This document shows, one piece after another, positions 1-10,697 of a DNA stretch of 64,000 bases. The notes under the pieces were generated by a model that had not been told where the DNA came from, made no database searches, and saw nothing but the letters and a program-made list of their open reading frames with translations. Position 1 is the stretch's first letter; the number at the start of each line of letters is the position of its first letter. Position numbers and translations under genes: made by a program. Source of the DNA: Sphingomonas phyllosphaerae 5.2 (GTDB lineage Bacteria; Pseudomonadota; Alphaproteobacteria; Sphingomonadales; Sphingomonadaceae); assembly GCF_000419605.1 (NCBI RefSeq), contig NZ_ATTI01000001.1, positions 3,320,501 through 3,384,500 on the forward strand. Direction: 5' to 3'.

Positions 1-394
1 GTCCCTCGCGTGCCTTGAAGTAGAACTGGCTCGCCACCAGCCACCCCTTGATCGGGCGTAGCGGCAGTACCGTGCTGACCAGCAGCACCGGCAGGCTGAC
101 GACGACATGCACCCACCACGCCGGACTGGCGAGGATTTGCAGCATCAGCGTGAACACCACCCCCGGGATACACGCGAACAACTGCACGAACACCGCCGGC
201 CCGTCGGCAGGATCGGCGTAGGAATAATCCAGCCCGCACACCGGACACTCGTCGCGGATCGTCAGGAAGCCTCGGAACAACGCACCCTTGCCGCACCGTG
301 GGCAGCGCCCGCGCGCACCGGTGACGAGCGGCGACAGCCGCGGCCACGCATGGCCATTGGCGTCGGTCAGCCGCGGATCGGGAACGTCGGTCAT
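1..394 (-). CDS. DUF983 family membrane protein (3' end outside window)
   Basis: The reading frame runs off the left edge of the window, so the C-terminus is missing. The visible 131 residues start with a short polar region and a zinc-ribbon-like pair of CPxCG motifs (CPRCG and CPVCG) flanking the typical GALFRGFL segment. A D-Y-x-Y-A-D-P-A-D-G-P stretch follows, then two hydrophobic helices, which is the DUF983 layout. A strong AGGAGG lies just upstream of two consecutive ATGs; the second (392-394) has the more workable spacing. Function is unknown; the family is a small inner-membrane protein common in alphaproteobacteria. Confidence 0.8.
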   Translation of the reverse strand, partial: MTDVPDPRLTDANGHAWPRLSPLVTGARGRCPRCGKGALFRGFLTIRDECPVCGLDYSYADPADGPAVFVQLFACIPGVVFTLMLQILASPAWWVHVVVSLPVLLVSTVLPLRPIKGWLVASQFYFKAREG

Positions 395-438
395 CATCCT
401 CCTGTGCGCTTCGGCTTGACGCGCCGCCACAACCCGCG

Positions 439-735
439 TCAGTCGGCCACGTTGGCCGCTTCCATGGCGTTGCCGACGCCCATGACGTCGAGTGTCTGCA
501 CGGTCACCCAGCCGAATTCGTAATTGCCGACGAACAGGGCGAACAATGTCGTCGCGACGATCGTGGTGCGGATCAGCACACGCTTCAGCGAGAATTCGTG
601 CGGCGCGCTCTCGGCGCTGCCGGGCAGGTGCGCCGCGCCCGCTTCCGCGGACGTGCGCACACCGAACGGCAGCACCAGGAATACCGAGAACGCCCAGAAC
701 AGGATGTAGATCGCCAGCAGCGAGGTCCAGCGCAT
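439..735 (-). CDS. DUF1467 family protein
   Basis: A 98-residue protein with two hydrophobic helices (about residues 4-25 and 53-72). The first carries the SLLAIYILFWAFSVFLVLPFGVRT-like segment typical of DUF1467, followed by a short charged loop. The family is a small predicted inner-membrane protein of alphaproteobacteria usually found just downstream of ribonuclease J, as here (45 bp after rnj). It probably sits at the 3' end of the nuo-birA-coaX-rnj unit. Molecular role is not known. Confidence 0.8.
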   Translation of the reverse strand: MRWTSLLAIYILFWAFSVFLVLPFGVRTSAEAGAAHLPGSAESAPHEFSLKRVLIRTTIVATTLFALFVGNYEFGWVTVQTLDVMGVGNAMEAANVAD

Positions 736-780
736 GTCAGCGCCTTCCGCGCGCTACGGCGATCGACATCATGGTCGCGC

Positions 781-2421
781 TCAGACCTGCACGATCACGA
801 CGTCGATGATCGGCTTCTTGCCCGTCCAACGCGTCGCCACCTTGCGCACCGCCAGCCGCACGTCCTCGCGCAACCGCTCACGATCGCGCGGGCGACCGGC
901 CATCGCCTCGGCGGCGGCTTCCGCTGCCTCGAGCAGGAACGGCTCGCGCTCCTCCTCCACCGGCACGCCCTGCACGCGCACTTCGGGCGTGCCGCCCGCG
1001 CGCCCGTTGCGGTCGACGGCGATCCCGACCGACACCTGTCCGTTCACCGCGATACGACGGCGCTCGTTGATCGTGCTGCCGTCGGCAGGGAGGATCACGT
1101 CGCCGTCCAGCACCAGCCGGCCGACCGCGACATTGCCGATCTTCTTCGGCGCGCCCGGCATCAGCCGCACCATGTCGCCGTCGGTCTGCACCAGCGCATT
1201 CTGGATACCCTGCGACAGGCCGTAGCGCGCATGCTCCATCAAATGGCGCATCTCACCGTGCACCGGCACAAGCGACGTCGGGCGGATCCAACCGTACATT
1301 TTTGCGAGTTCCGGGCGTCCCGGGTGTCCCGAAACGTGCACATGAGCCTGCTTTTCGGTCACCATCTCGACGCCTTTGGCCGCCAGCTGGTTCTGGATGC
1401 GACCGATCGCCACCTCGTTGCCCGGAATCTGCTTGGACGAGAAGATCACCATGTCGCCCATCTCGACCGCGATCGGGTGGCTGCCGGCTGCGATCCGCGC
1501 CAGCGCGGCGCGCTCCTCGCCCTGTCCACCGGTCGCGACGATCAGGACGCGGTTCTTCGGCAGCCGCATCGCCGCATCGACGTCGACGGTCTGCGGGAAG
1601 TTCTTGAGATAGCCCGTCGCTTGGGCAACCCGGATGATCCGGTCGAGCGAACGCCCGGTCACGCACAGCTTGCGCCCGGTCTCCTCGGCGACCTGCGCCA
1701 GCGTCTGGAGCCGGGCCGCGTTCGAGGCGAAGGTGGTCACGACCACGCGCCCACGTGCGCGCGCGACGCTCTTGGCCAGCCCTTCGCGGACGGTCGCCTC
1801 GCTACCCGATGCCTCGGCGTTGAAAACGTTGGTCGAATCACACACCAGCACATCGATGCCCTCGGCACCGATTTCCGCCAGTTCCTCCGGCGAGGACGGC
1901 TGGCCGATCACTGGCGTGGGGTCCAGCTTCCAGTCACCGGTATGGAACACCTTGCCCGCCGGGGTTGCGATCACCAGCGCGTTGGCCTCCGGAATCGAGT
2001 GCGACAGCGGCACGACCTCGACTTCGAACGGGCCGACCTTGAAGGACTTGCGCGCCTCGACCAGCCGGATCTTGACCCGATCCTCGATCCGCTCCTCCTC
2101 CAGCTTGCCGCGTACCAGCCCGGCCGTGAACGGCGTGGCGTAGATCGGCACACCCAGATCCTCGGCCAGGTAAGGCAACGCGCCGATGTGATCCTCGTGG
2201 CCGTGCGTCAGTACGATGCCGACCAGATCGTCGATCCGCTCCTCGATGAAGCGCAGATCCGGCAGGATCACGTCGATGCCGGGATAATGGGCGTCGGCGA
2301 ATGTCACGCCACAATCGACCATCAGCCATTTGCCGGCGTGGCCGTACAGCGTCACGTTCATGCCGATCTCGCCCGACCCGCCTAGCGCGCAGAAGAGAAG
2401 CTCGTTGTTCTTCGGTGTCAT
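781..2421 (-). CDS. rnj: Ribonuclease J
   Basis: A 546-residue metallo-beta-lactamase/beta-CASP ribonuclease that processes and degrades RNA in the cytoplasm with both endo- and 5'-exonucleolytic activity. The metal-binding THGHEDH motif is at residues 72-78, preceded by the GGSGEIGMN start typical of the family. The HTGDWK and CDSTN motifs follow, then the beta-CASP region and a C-terminal RNase J domain. Length is normal. It lies downstream of coaX with an 85-bp gap, in the arrangement nuoN-birA-coaX-rnj common in alphaproteobacteria. Confidence 0.95.
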   Translation of the reverse strand: MTPKNNELLFCALGGSGEIGMNVTLYGHAGKWLMVDCGVTFADAHYPGIDVILPDLRFIEERIDDLVGIVLTHGHEDHIGALPYLAEDLGVPIYATPFTAGLVRGKLEEERIEDRVKIRLVEARKSFKVGPFEVEVVPLSHSIPEANALVIATPAGKVFHTGDWKLDPTPVIGQPSSPEELAEIGAEGIDVLVCDSTNVFNAEASGSEATVREGLAKSVARARGRVVVTTFASNAARLQTLAQVAEETGRKLCVTGRSLDRIIRVAQATGYLKNFPQTVDVDAAMRLPKNRVLIVATGGQGEERAALARIAAGSHPIAVEMGDMVIFSSKQIPGNEVAIGRIQNQLAAKGVEMVTEKQAHVHVSGHPGRPELAKMYGWIRPTSLVPVHGEMRHLMEHARYGLSQGIQNALVQTDGDMVRLMPGAPKKIGNVAVGRLVLDGDVILPADGSTINERRRIAVNGQVSVGIAVDRNGRAGGTPEVRVQGVPVEEEREPFLLEAAEAAAEAMAGRPRDRERLREDVRLAVRKVATRWTGKKPIIDVVIVQV

Positions 2422-2506
2422 TCGATTCCTTTGTGCGCCGGCACCGCGGCCCGTGCGCGATATGGCGACGGGCGTGGAGAAACGGACGTGCGCGCCGGCG
2501 GGGCGT

Positions 2507-3295
2507 TCATCCGTCGATATGGGCGCGTTCGTACATGATCGCCAGTCCCTGGATGGTCAGGTCCGGTTCGATCGCGTCGAAGGCGTTGGTATGTCGTTCG
2601 AAAAGCGTGGCGAGGCCACCTGTGGCGATCACCTTCACCGGGCGCGCGATCTCGCGCTTCATCCGCGTGACCAGCCCCTCGATCATCGCGATATAGCCCC
2701 AGTAGATACCGATGTTCATCTGATCGACGGTGTTGCGGCCGATCACGCTATCGGTCGCCGGCGCCTCGATCGCGATCCGCGGCAGTTTGGCGGCGGCCAT
2801 CACCAGTGCGTCCAGCGACAGGTTGATCCCCGGCGCGATGATCCCGCCCTTATAGGCGCCATCGAAGTCCGAATGGTCGAACGTGGTGGCGGTGCCGAAG
2901 TCGATGACGATCAGGTCGCCGGCGTGTAACATGTGCGCCGCAATCGTATTGACCGCGCGGTCCGCCCCCAGGCTGCGCGGCTCGTCTACGTCGACCGACA
3001 ATTGCCACTCGACCGGTGCGCGCCCGGCGATCAGCGCGTCGGTACGAAAATACTTGCTGGCGAGCACCTCGAGATTGTGGAGCGCGCGTGGAACCACCGT
3101 CGACACGATAACCGCGGTGACGTCGTCACGGGTATAGCCCTCGAGCGTCAGCAGCTGGCTGAGCCACACCGCATATTCGTCGGCGGTGCGACGCGGGTCG
3201 GTGGCGATCCGCCACCGCGCCCGGATGTTGCGCGTGCCCGGCTCCACCAGCGCGAAGACGATGTTGGTGTTGCCGGCATCGACCGCGAGCAGCAT
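2507..3295 (-). CDS. coaX: Type III pantothenate kinase
   Basis: A 262-residue ATP-dependent kinase of the ASKHA fold that makes 4'-phosphopantothenate, the first step of coenzyme A synthesis. The N-terminal phosphate loop [10 protein letters not shown] is at residues 2-11. The GADR segment and the later [10 protein letters not shown] nucleotide-binding segment are present. The frame is open further upstream, but that extension is an Arg/Ala-rich shadow of birA; ATG 3295 gives the canonical N-terminus. It starts 14 bp after the birA stop, so the two are probably co-transcribed. Pairing of birA and coaX is common across bacteria. Confidence 0.93.
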   Translation of the reverse strand: MLLAVDAGNTNIVFALVEPGTRNIRARWRIATDPRRTADEYAVWLSQLLTLEGYTRDDVTAVIVSTVVPRALHNLEVLASKYFRTDALIAGRAPVEWQLSVDVDEPRSLGADRAVNTIAAHMLHAGDLIVIDFGTATTFDHSDFDGAYKGGIIAPGINLSLDALVMAAAKLPRIAIEAPATDSVIGRNTVDQMNIGIYWGYIAMIEGLVTRMKREIARPVKVIATGGLATLFERHTNAFDAIEPDLTIQGLAIMYERAHIDG

Positions 3296-3309
3296 CGCCC
3301 CCTCCCCCC

Positions 3310-4098
3310 TCAAACCAGAAACACGTCGCCGGCATGGATGACATGCCGTGTGCCCTCCGCCAAGCCCAGCAGCAGCGCGCCGCCCGTGTCGAGCCCAAGA
3401 AAGCGGCCGTCGAGTTCGTCGCCGTCGGGCAGCCGGACGCGGAGCATCGTGCCAACCGGATGGGCGCGCTCCGCCCAGCGCGCCGCAACCGGGGCCATTC
3501 CGCGCGCGCGCCACTCGCCCAGCCACATGGCGAAGCGCGTCGCGACATCCTCGAACAGCGTCGCGGCATCGATCGTCGCGCCCGCCGCGTGCAGGCTGGT
3601 CGTCGCGCGATCGGCCAGCGCCGGATGATGCGCGACGTTGACCCCGATCCCCACGACGACATGTGTGCCGCCTCGCTCTAGCAGGATGCCGGAGAGCTTC
3701 GCGTCATCCAGCAACAAGTCGTTGGGCCATTTCAGCCGCAAGCCGCTGGGGCTGGCCAGGGCGGCGCGCACCGCCTCCTCCAGCGCGACGCCGGCCAGCA
3801 GCGCCAATCCGGCGGCCGGCGGATCCTCGGGGCCGATGCGGACGATCGTGCTCGCATACAGATTGCCGGGCGGCGATTGCCAAGGCCTCCCCTGTCGCCC
3901 ACGCCCGGCGGTTTGCTGTTCGGCGCGCAGCCAGACGCCTTCGTCCACGGTCCCGGCACTCGCCAGTGCCAGAAGGTCGGCGTTGGTCGATCCCGTCGCG
4001 GGGACCGTCAGGAGGCGGGCCAGCGCCGCCGCCTCAGAAGAGGCTGGCGGCGGCGGCGAGCGTCCAGGCCGACAGCGCCGGGATCGCGAGATACCCAA
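3310..4098 (-). CDS. birA: Biotin--[acetyl-CoA-carboxylase] ligase
   Basis: Biotin protein ligase that activates biotin as biotinyl-AMP and attaches it to the carrier subunit of acetyl-CoA carboxylase. The GRGRQGRPW biotin/ATP loop and the KWPNDLLL and KLSGILLE segments are all present. There is no N-terminal winged helix, so this is a mono-functional ligase, not a repressor. The start is uncertain: the catalytic domain begins almost at the nuoN stop, and no ATG or GTG is in frame there. The TTG at 4098 lies 65 bp inside nuoN; CTG codons closer to the domain are alternatives. Translational coupling to nuoN is likely. Confidence 0.88.
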   Translation of the reverse strand: MGISRSRRCRPGRSPPPPASSEAAALARLLTVPATGSTNADLLALASAGTVDEGVWLRAEQQTAGRGRQGRPWQSPPGNLYASTIVRIGPEDPPAAGLALLAGVALEEAVRAALASPSGLRLKWPNDLLLDDAKLSGILLERGGTHVVVGIGVNVAHHPALADRATTSLHAAGATIDAATLFEDVATRFAMWLGEWRARGMAPVAARWAERAHPVGTMLRVRLPDGDELDGRFLGLDTGGALLLGLAEGTRHVIHAGDVFLV

Positions 4099-5494
4099 GC
4101 GGCGACACGAACACGGCCGCGACGGCGATCAGCCCGCCTTCGAGCTTGTCACCGGGGCCAAACTCGGCGGCCGGCTCGTCGAAGTACATCGTCTTGATAA
4201 GGCGGAGATAATAATATGCGCCGATCACGCTGAACACGACACCGACCACCGCCAGAGGGAACAGTCCCGCCTGCACCGCGGCATAGAAGACCGCGAACTT
4301 CGCATAGAAGCCGAACAGCGGCGGGATGCCGGCCAGCGAGAACATGAAGATAGCGAGCGCCGCCGCCAGCCCCGGCCGGGTCCGCGACAGTCCAGCGAGG
4401 CTGGCAATCGTCTCGATCGGCTGCCCGTCTGCGGCGCGCATCTGCAGCACGACCAGAAAGCTGCCCAGCGTCATCGCCAGATAGATCGTCATATAGGTCA
4501 TGACCGCAGCCACGCCCTCCGGCGTTCCCGCCGCCAGCCCGATCAGCGCGAAGCCGACGTTGTTGATCGACGAATAGGCGAGCAGCCGCTTGATGTTCTG
4601 TTGTCCGATCGCGGCGACCGCGCCGAGCAGGATCGAGGCGAGCGATGCGAAGATCACGATCTGCCGCCACTGCACCTCGGCCGGCCCCATCGCCTCGATC
4701 GCGACGCGAACGCTCAGCGCGATCGCAGCAACCTTCGGGGCGGACGCGAAGAACGCCGTCACCGGGGTCGGCGCGCCTTCGTAAACGTCCGGGGTCCACA
4801 TATGGAACGGTACTGCCGAGATCTTGAAGGCGAGTCCGGCGAACACGAACACCAGCCCGAACAGCAGCCCCAGCGAGCGCGCGTCACCGGTCAGCGGCGT
4901 GGAGGCGAACGCGCCGGCAATCTCGTTGAACAGCGTCGAGCCGGTAAACCCGTAGACCAGACTGATCCCGTAGAGGAGAATGCCGCTGGCCAGCGCCCCG
5001 AGTACGAAATACTTGAGGCCTGCCTCAGCCGAACGCGCATCCTGCCGCATGAAGCTCGCCAGCACATAGGCGGCAAGGCTTTGCAGCTCCAACCCGACAT
5101 AGAGCGTGAGCAGGTCGCCCGCCGACACCATCATGCCCATGCCGCATGCCGACAGCAGGATCAGCACGGGATATTCCGGACGCAGATCGGCGCCGGCGGT
5201 CCGACGGAAGAAGTCCGGCGCCATCACGATCGCAACGGCGGCGGCGATGTAGATCAGCACCTTGGCAAAGGCTGCGAACGCGTCGGCACGATACAGCCCG
5301 TAGAAAGCGTCCCCGCCTGACGACGCCGGACCGGTCAACGCGATCAGTGCGCCCCCCAGCACCGCAACCGCGGTCCACGACACGGCCTTGGTAGACGTTG
5401 GGCCGCCCCAGGCAGCGACCAGCATCAGCACGATCGCGCCGACCGCAAGCACCAGCTCGGGCAGCGTCATCGCGAGGTTGGCGGCGTAGTCCAT
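4034..5494 (-). CDS. nuoN: NADH-quinone oxidoreductase subunit N
   Basis: A 486-residue antiporter-like membrane subunit of complex I, one of three proton-pumping modules (L, M, N) in the inner membrane. About 14 transmembrane helices are visible. Conserved pieces include FKISAVPFHMWTPDVYEGAP and the lysine-bearing helix around NIKRLLAYSSINNVGF. Its ATG overlaps the nuoM stop (ATGA), so the two are translationally coupled. It is the last nuo gene, and its 3' end overlaps the start of birA. Confidence 0.95.
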   Translation of the reverse strand: MDYAANLAMTLPELVLAVGAIVLMLVAAWGGPTSTKAVSWTAVAVLGGALIALTGPASSGGDAFYGLYRADAFAAFAKVLIYIAAAVAIVMAPDFFRRTAGADLRPEYPVLILLSACGMGMMVSAGDLLTLYVGLELQSLAAYVLASFMRQDARSAEAGLKYFVLGALASGILLYGISLVYGFTGSTLFNEIAGAFASTPLTGDARSLGLLFGLVFVFAGLAFKISAVPFHMWTPDVYEGAPTPVTAFFASAPKVAAIALSVRVAIEAMGPAEVQWRQIVIFASLASILLGAVAAIGQQNIKRLLAYSSINNVGFALIGLAAGTPEGVAAVMTYMTIYLAMTLGSFLVVLQMRAADGQPIETIASLAGLSRTRPGLAAALAIFMFSLAGIPPLFGFYAKFAVFYAAVQAGLFPLAVVGVVFSVIGAYYYLRLIKTMYFDEPAAEFGPGDKLEGGLIAVAAVFVSPLGYLAIPALSAWTLAAAASLF

Positions 5495-7032
5495 CAGTGT
5501 GCGCTCCCGTGCGCGGAAGTTTCGGCATGCGCCGCCGGTACGATCCCCCGGCCCTTGGTGGGCCGCGAGTCACCGGCCGGCCGCGCGCGATCGATGCGAG
5601 CGAGCAGGATCTGGGTGTCCTTGCGCATCGGCGCCAGGAAGCTCTCCGGATAGATGCCCATCCACAGCACCGCCGCGGCGATCGGCACCAGCAGCCACAA
5701 CTCGCGCGGGGTCAGGTCCGACATGGCGCGCACTTCGTCCGACTTGATCTCGCCGAACACGACGCGGCGATAGAGGTACAGCATGTACGCTGCACCAAGG
5801 ATGATGCCCGTCGTGCACAGCAACGCGATCGTCGTCGAGACCTGGTACGTGCCCATGAGGCTCAGAAGCTCGCCGACGAAGTTGCTGGTCCCCGGCAGGC
5901 CGACCGAGGCCATCGTAAACAGCAGGAACAGGATCGCGTAGCGCGGCATGTTGATCGCAAGGCCGCCATACCGGCTGATCTCACGGGTGTGCAGGCGGTC
6001 GTAGATGACGCCGACGCACAGGAACAGCGCGCCCGATACCAGCCCGTGCCCCAGCATGACCATCATCGCGCCCTCGATCCCCTGCGCGTTGAACGCGAAC
6101 AGGCCGATCGTGACGATCGCCATGTGCGCGACCGACGAATAGGCGATGAGCTTCTTCATGTCGGACTGCACCAGCGCGACGAGGCTGGTGTAGATCACCG
6201 CTACCGCACTGAGCCCGAAGACCAGCCACACGAGCTGGGCCGACGCCTCCGGAAACATCGGCAGGCTGAAGCGCAGGAAGCCGTAACCGCCCAGCTTCAG
6301 CAGCACGCCCGCCAGGATCACCGATCCCGCGGTCGGCGCCTGCACGTGCGCGTCCGGCAACCAGGTGTGGACTGGCCACATCGGCATCTTGACCGCGAAC
6401 GATGCGAAGAACGCGAGCCACAGCCATGTCTGGACCTGCGCCGGGAAGTCGTAGTTCAGCAGCACCGGGATGCTCGTCGTATTTGCGGTGATGCTCATGT
6501 AAAGCATCGCGACGAACATCAGCAGCGAACCCAGCAACGTGTACAGGAAGAACTTGTACGACGCATAGATGCGGTTTGCTCCGCCCCATATCCCGATGAT
6601 CAGGAACATCGGGATCAGGCCGGCTTCGAAGAAGATGTAGAATAGGAACAGGTCCTGCGCCGCGAAGGTGCCGATCATCAGCACTTCGGTGAACAGGAAC
6701 GCCGACATATATTCCGGCACGCGCTTCTGCACCGCCTGCCAGCTGGCGCCGATGCAGATCGGCATCAGGAACACACTGAGCACGATCAGCAGCAACGCAT
6801 AACCGTCGATGCCCAAGGCCCAGGCGAAGCGCCCGAACAACGGTGCACTCTCGACGAACTGCCACTGCGCGCCGCCGACGTCGAACGACGTCCAAAGCAC
6901 GACACCCAGCGCCAGGTCAATCAAAGTAGCGGCCAGCGCCGTGACGCGCGCGGCGGGCGCGGAAAGGAAAAGACACGCGACGGCGGCGACCGCAGGCACC
7001 GCGAGCATCAGCGAAAGGATCGGGAACGACAT
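5494..7032 (-). CDS. nuoM: NADH-quinone oxidoreductase subunit M
   Basis: A 512-residue antiporter-like proton-pumping subunit of complex I with about 14 transmembrane helices. The [17 protein letters not shown] segment and [15 protein letters not shown], carrying the channel lysines, are seen in mid-protein. The [16 protein letters not shown] helix near residue 135 carries the conserved Glu. The C-terminal about 40 residues are hydrophilic and slightly longer than in many homologues. It follows nuoL after 16 bp and overlaps nuoN by 1 bp of its stop. Confidence 0.95.
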   Translation of the reverse strand: MSFPILSLMLAVPAVAAVACLFLSAPAARVTALAATLIDLALGVVLWTSFDVGGAQWQFVESAPLFGRFAWALGIDGYALLLIVLSVFLMPICIGASWQAVQKRVPEYMSAFLFTEVLMIGTFAAQDLFLFYIFFEAGLIPMFLIIGIWGGANRIYASYKFFLYTLLGSLLMFVAMLYMSITANTTSIPVLLNYDFPAQVQTWLWLAFFASFAVKMPMWPVHTWLPDAHVQAPTAGSVILAGVLLKLGGYGFLRFSLPMFPEASAQLVWLVFGLSAVAVIYTSLVALVQSDMKKLIAYSSVAHMAIVTIGLFAFNAQGIEGAMMVMLGHGLVSGALFLCVGVIYDRLHTREISRYGGLAINMPRYAILFLLFTMASVGLPGTSNFVGELLSLMGTYQVSTTIALLCTTGIILGAAYMLYLYRRVVFGEIKSDEVRAMSDLTPRELWLLVPIAAAVLWMGIYPESFLAPMRKDTQILLARIDRARPAGDSRPTKGRGIVPAAHAETSAHGSAH

Positions 7033-7048
7033 CTTCCTTCTCCCCCGC

Positions 7049-9184
7049 TCAGCCCGCGATCGCCCAGGTGATCGCGGCGGTGAGCCCGATCAGCATGACG
7101 AAAGCATAGGTATAGACATATCCGGTCTGAAGACGAACCGCGACGCGGCTGCCGACCTGCACGAGCCACGCCGAACCGTTTGGTCCGAAGCGGTCGATCG
7201 TCCCTTCATCGCCACGGTGCCACAGCAGGCGACCGATCGCGAACGCGGGGCGCACGAACAGGAAATTGTAAAGCTCGTCGAAATACCACTTCCGCAGCAG
7301 GAAACGATACAGCGGCTGGAAGGTGTCGGCGAACTTGGCCGGTGCTTCTGGCGAGCGGATGTACGTCAGGTAGGCGATCAGCAGGCCCGTCAGCATCACG
7401 ATCGTCGCCGACAGCTTAACGAGCAGCGGCACTTCGTGCATTTCGTGCATCAAATGTTCGTTGAAGAACAGCGCACCCTTCCAGAAGCCGCCCGCACGCT
7501 CCGGGTCGATGAACCACGGGTGGAACACGAAACCGGCCGCAACTGCACCGATCGACAGCACGATCAGCGGGATCAGCATCGGCACCGGGCTCTCGTGCGG
7601 ATGGTAGCCGCCGGTACCTTTCGGAATCTCGTTGAAGCCGCGCGACTCGACATGCGGCGCATGGCCGGCGTCTTCGCCCGCCGGATCCGGATGATGCGCG
7701 TCGTCATGCCCATGCGCATGCACGTCGCCGTGATCGCGCGCGTGCGCGGCACCATGATCGTGTGCGTGGTCGTCATGTCCATGCGCATCGTGGAGCGCGT
7801 GCTGGATATGCTCCGATGCCGCCCAGCGCGGTTCGCCCCAGAACGTCAGGAACATCAACCGCCACGAATAGAAGCTCGTCAGCAGCGCAGCGAACACGCC
7901 GACCATCGACGCGACCGGCGAGCCGGCAGCCCATGCGACCTCGATGATCGCGTCCTTCGAATGGTATCCGGCGAACCCGCCGATCCCGTAGATCCCGACA
8001 CCGGTAATCGCCAGCGTCCCCAACAGCATCGCCCAGAAGGTGACCGGAATCGCCTTCCGCAGCCCGCCATAGAAACGCATGTCCTGCTCGTGGTGCATCG
8101 CGTGGATGACCGAGCCGGCGCCCAGGAACAGCAGCGCCTTGAAGAAAGCGTGCGTGAACAGGTGGAACATTGCCGCGCCGTACGCGCCGACGCCTGCGGC
8201 GAAGAACATGTAGCCGAGCTGCGAACAGGTCGAATAGGCGATCACGCGCTTGATGTCGGTCTGCGTCGTGCCGATCGTCGCAGCAAACAGACACGTCGCC
8301 GCGCCGATGAAGGTGACGAAGCCCATCGCCGTCGGCGACGTCTCGAACATCGGTGACAGGCGGCACACCATGAACACCCCCGCGGTGACCATCGTCGCCG
8401 CGTGGATCAGCGCCGACACCGGCGTCGGCCCCTCCATCGCGTCCGGCAACCACGTGTGCAGGCCAAGCTGCGCGGACTTGCCCATCGCGCCGACGAACAG
8501 CAGCAGGCACAGCACCGTCATCGTGTCGGCACGGAACCACAGGAAGCCGATCGTCGAGCCCGCCATCGAGGGCGCCGCGGCGAGGATGGCAGGGATCGAG
8601 ACGGTGTCGAAGACCAAGTAGGTGCCGAAGATGCCGAGCATGAAGCCAAGATCGCCGACGCGGTTGACGACGAATGCCTTGATCGCGGCTGCATTGGCGG
8701 ACGGCTTGCGGAACCAGAAGCCGATCAGCAGATAGCTGGCGAGACCCACCCCTTCCCAGCCGAAGAACATTTGGATCAGATTGTCTGCGGTGACCAGCAT
8801 CAGCATCGCGAAGGTGAACAGCGACAGATAGGCGAAGAAGCGCGGCTGATCCGGGTCCTCGCTCATATAGCCCCAGCTATAGAGGTGGACGAGCGCCGAC
8901 ACGCTGGTGATGACGACCAGCATGACCGCGGTCAGTGCATCGACGCGCAGCGCCCAGGACACGTCGAACGTGCCCGACGTCATGAAGTGGAGCACCGGCG
9001 TAACGGTCGCCTCGCTGGTGCCCGCAAGGAAGCCGATGAACACCGGCCACGACAGCGCGCACGACACGAACAATGCACCGGTCGTCAGTGCCTTGGGCAG
9101 CGTGGCGCCGAACGACTTGTTGGCGAAGCCGGCGACGATCGCCGCGACGAGCGGCAGGAACACGATGAAGAGGATAGGATGCAC
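7049..9184 (-). CDS. nuoL: NADH-quinone oxidoreductase subunit L
   Basis: A 711-residue membrane subunit of complex I. It has the antiporter-like proton channel ([20 protein letters not shown] around residues 243-262, then [18 protein letters not shown]) and the long C-terminal lateral helix region. Residues 459-511, between transmembrane segments, form a very His/Asp-rich loop with 17 histidines in 53 residues (bases about 7652-7810). That loop is much richer than in textbook NuoL. ATG 9184 lies 6 bp after the nuoK stop. The rest of the protein is canonical. Confidence 0.95.
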   Translation of the reverse strand: MHPILFIVFLPLVAAIVAGFANKSFGATLPKALTTGALFVSCALSWPVFIGFLAGTSEATVTPVLHFMTSGTFDVSWALRVDALTAVMLVVITSVSALVHLYSWGYMSEDPDQPRFFAYLSLFTFAMLMLVTADNLIQMFFGWEGVGLASYLLIGFWFRKPSANAAAIKAFVVNRVGDLGFMLGIFGTYLVFDTVSIPAILAAAPSMAGSTIGFLWFRADTMTVLCLLLFVGAMGKSAQLGLHTWLPDAMEGPTPVSALIHAATMVTAGVFMVCRLSPMFETSPTAMGFVTFIGAATCLFAATIGTTQTDIKRVIAYSTCSQLGYMFFAAGVGAYGAAMFHLFTHAFFKALLFLGAGSVIHAMHHEQDMRFYGGLRKAIPVTFWAMLLGTLAITGVGIYGIGGFAGYHSKDAIIEVAWAAGSPVASMVGVFAALLTSFYSWRLMFLTFWGEPRWAASEHIQHALHDAHGHDDHAHDHGAAHARDHGDVHAHGHDDAHHPDPAGEDAGHAPHVESRGFNEIPKGTGGYHPHESPVPMLIPLIVLSIGAVAAGFVFHPWFIDPERAGGFWKGALFFNEHLMHEMHEVPLLVKLSATIVMLTGLLIAYLTYIRSPEAPAKFADTFQPLYRFLLRKWYFDELYNFLFVRPAFAIGRLLWHRGDEGTIDRFGPNGSAWLVQVGSRVAVRLQTGYVYTYAFVMLIGLTAAITWAIAG

Positions 9185-9190
9185 CGGTAT

Positions 9191-9505
9191 TTATCCCTTC
9201 ATCCGGCTGGGATCATCGACCGAGATCGAGCCGCGACCGCGGAAGAAGATGACGAGGATCGCCAGCCCGATCGCCGCCTCGCCGGCAGCGACCGTCAGCA
9301 CGAACATCGCGAAGATCTGGCCGACAAGGTCCTGCAACGCCGCGGAGAAGGCGACGAGGTTGATGTTCACTGCCAGCAGGATCAGTTCGATCGCCATCAG
9401 GATGACGATGATGTTCTTGCGGTTGAGGAAGATCCCCAGCACGCCCATCGTGAACAGGATCGCCGCGACGACAAGATAGTGAATGAGGCCGACGCCTCCC
9501 GACAT
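9191..9505 (-). CDS. nuoK: NADH-quinone oxidoreductase subunit K
   Basis: A 104-residue subunit with three transmembrane helices. The conserved [22 protein letters not shown] helix 2 carries the membrane glutamate used in proton coupling. ATG 9505 gives the usual N-terminus ([13 protein letters not shown]). An alternative GTG at 9517 overlaps the nuoJ stop in a GTGA and has a G-rich Shine-Dalgarno-like stretch before it; it would add four residues (MNAA). Homologues fit either start. The frame continues open upstream across nuoJ, but that part is a shadow. Confidence 0.93.
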   Translation of the reverse strand: MSGGVGLIHYLVVAAILFTMGVLGIFLNRKNIIVILMAIELILLAVNINLVAFSAALQDLVGQIFAMFVLTVAAGEAAIGLAILVIFFRGRGSISVDDPSRMKG

Positions 9506-9513
9506 GGCCGCGT

Positions 9514-10125
9514 TCACAGCTGCACCCCCTGCCCGATCTCCGGCCGCACATTGCGCGTCGCATCCTGCGGACGGCGCGCATTCTGCCGCGCGATATTCTG
9601 GTAGCGCGCACCCGACCGCTCGCGATGCGTCAGCACGATCGCGCCGATCATCGCGACGAGCAGAACCAGCCCGGCGCCTTCGAAGATGAACAGGTACCGC
9701 GTGTAGAGCAGGTTGCCGATCTGCACGATGTTGGGGACGACATGGTCGGTCGGCGCCGCGCGTCGTGCCAGGTCGATACCGCCCGCGCTCCACGCTCCGA
9801 CACCGATGAGGATCTCGGCGACCAACGCGACCGCGAGCACGAGCCCGATGCCGAAATAGCGAACGAACCCGGCGCGCAGCTCCGCGAAGTCGATGTCGAG
9901 CATCATGACCACGAACAGGAACAGCACCGCGACGGCGCCGACATAGACGATCACCAGCAGCATCGCGATGAACTCGGCGCCGACGAGTACCATCAGCCCG
10001 GCGGCGTTGAAGAACGCCAGGATCAGCCACAGCACCGAATGCACCGGATTGCGCGACGAGATCGTCATCGCGCCGGACACCAGCACGACGGCAGCGAACA
10101 GATAGAAGGCGATGGCCTGGATCAT
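9514..10125 (-). CDS. nuoJ: NADH-quinone oxidoreductase subunit J
   Basis: A 203-residue complex I subunit with five predicted transmembrane helices. The conserved pi-bulge helix region [22 protein letters not shown] is near residues 55-75. ATG 10125, preceded by GGGGAAGG, gives the canonical [10 protein letters not shown] start; the upstream in-frame extension overlaps the 85-bp nuoI-nuoJ spacer and is rejected. The C-terminal about 35 residues are a polar, Arg-rich tail. It ends in an overlap with a possible GTG start of nuoK. Confidence 0.93.
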   Translation of the reverse strand: MIQAIAFYLFAAVVLVSGAMTISSRNPVHSVLWLILAFFNAAGLMVLVGAEFIAMLLVIVYVGAVAVLFLFVVMMLDIDFAELRAGFVRYFGIGLVLAVALVAEILIGVGAWSAGGIDLARRAAPTDHVVPNIVQIGNLLYTRYLFIFEGAGLVLLVAMIGAIVLTHRERSGARYQNIARQNARRPQDATRNVRPEIGQGVQL

Positions 10126-10210
10126 AGCGCCTTCCCCGCGTTCGCACGCCCGCCAGGCGCGCAGATAGAAACCGTCAAAATCATCTCGACCCCTGATGTC
10201 ACGCGAGCGC

Positions 10211-10696
10211 CTACCGGTACGGCGCGTCGGCGGCAAGGTTCGCGGCGATCGCGCGTTCCCACCGGTCGCCGTTGTCGAGCAGCTTGGCCTTGTCGTAGAT
10301 CAGTTCCTCGCGCGTCTCGGTCGCGAAATCCAGGTTCGGACCTTCGACGACCGCGTCGACGGGGCACGCTTCCTGGCACAGGCCGCAATAGATGCACTTG
10401 GTCATGTCGATGTCGTAACGCGTCGTGCGGCGGCTGCCGTCGTCGCGCGGCTCGGCCTCGATCGTGATCGCCTGCGCCGGGCACACCGCCTCGCACAGCT
10501 TGCACGCGATGCAGCGCTCTTCCCCGTTCGGGTAGCGACGCAGCGCATGTTCGCCGCGGAAGCGCGGGCTCAGCGGATTCTTCTCGTACGGATAGTTGAT
10601 CGTCGCCTTCGCCTTGAAGAAATACTTCAGCGTCAGCGCATGCGCCTTCACGAACTCGTAGAGCGTGAAGGCCTTGATCGTCTGTGCGATATTCAT
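10211..10696 (-). CDS. nuoI: NADH-quinone oxidoreductase subunit I
   Basis: A 161-residue peripheral-arm subunit holding two [4Fe-4S] clusters (N6a and N6b) that pass electrons towards quinone. Two ferredoxin motifs are complete: Cys62, 65, 68, 72 and Cys101, 104, 107, 111, each ending in CP. The N-terminal amphipathic part and the [16 protein letters not shown] lead-in are typical of the family. It starts directly after nuoH; an 85-bp spacer separates it from nuoJ, the longest gap inside the nuo cluster. Confidence 0.95.
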   Translation of the reverse strand: MNIAQTIKAFTLYEFVKAHALTLKYFFKAKATINYPYEKNPLSPRFRGEHALRRYPNGEERCIACKLCEAVCPAQAITIEAEPRDDGSRRTTRYDIDMTKCIYCGLCQEACPVDAVVEGPNLDFATETREELIYDKAKLLDNGDRWERAIAANLAADAPYR

Positions 10697-10697
10697 C

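Noticed and set aside
598..2385. 595-codon open frame on the plus strand
   Set aside because: Antisense shadow of rnj; Arg/His/Asp-rich with no domain, whereas the minus strand encodes a complete ribonuclease J.
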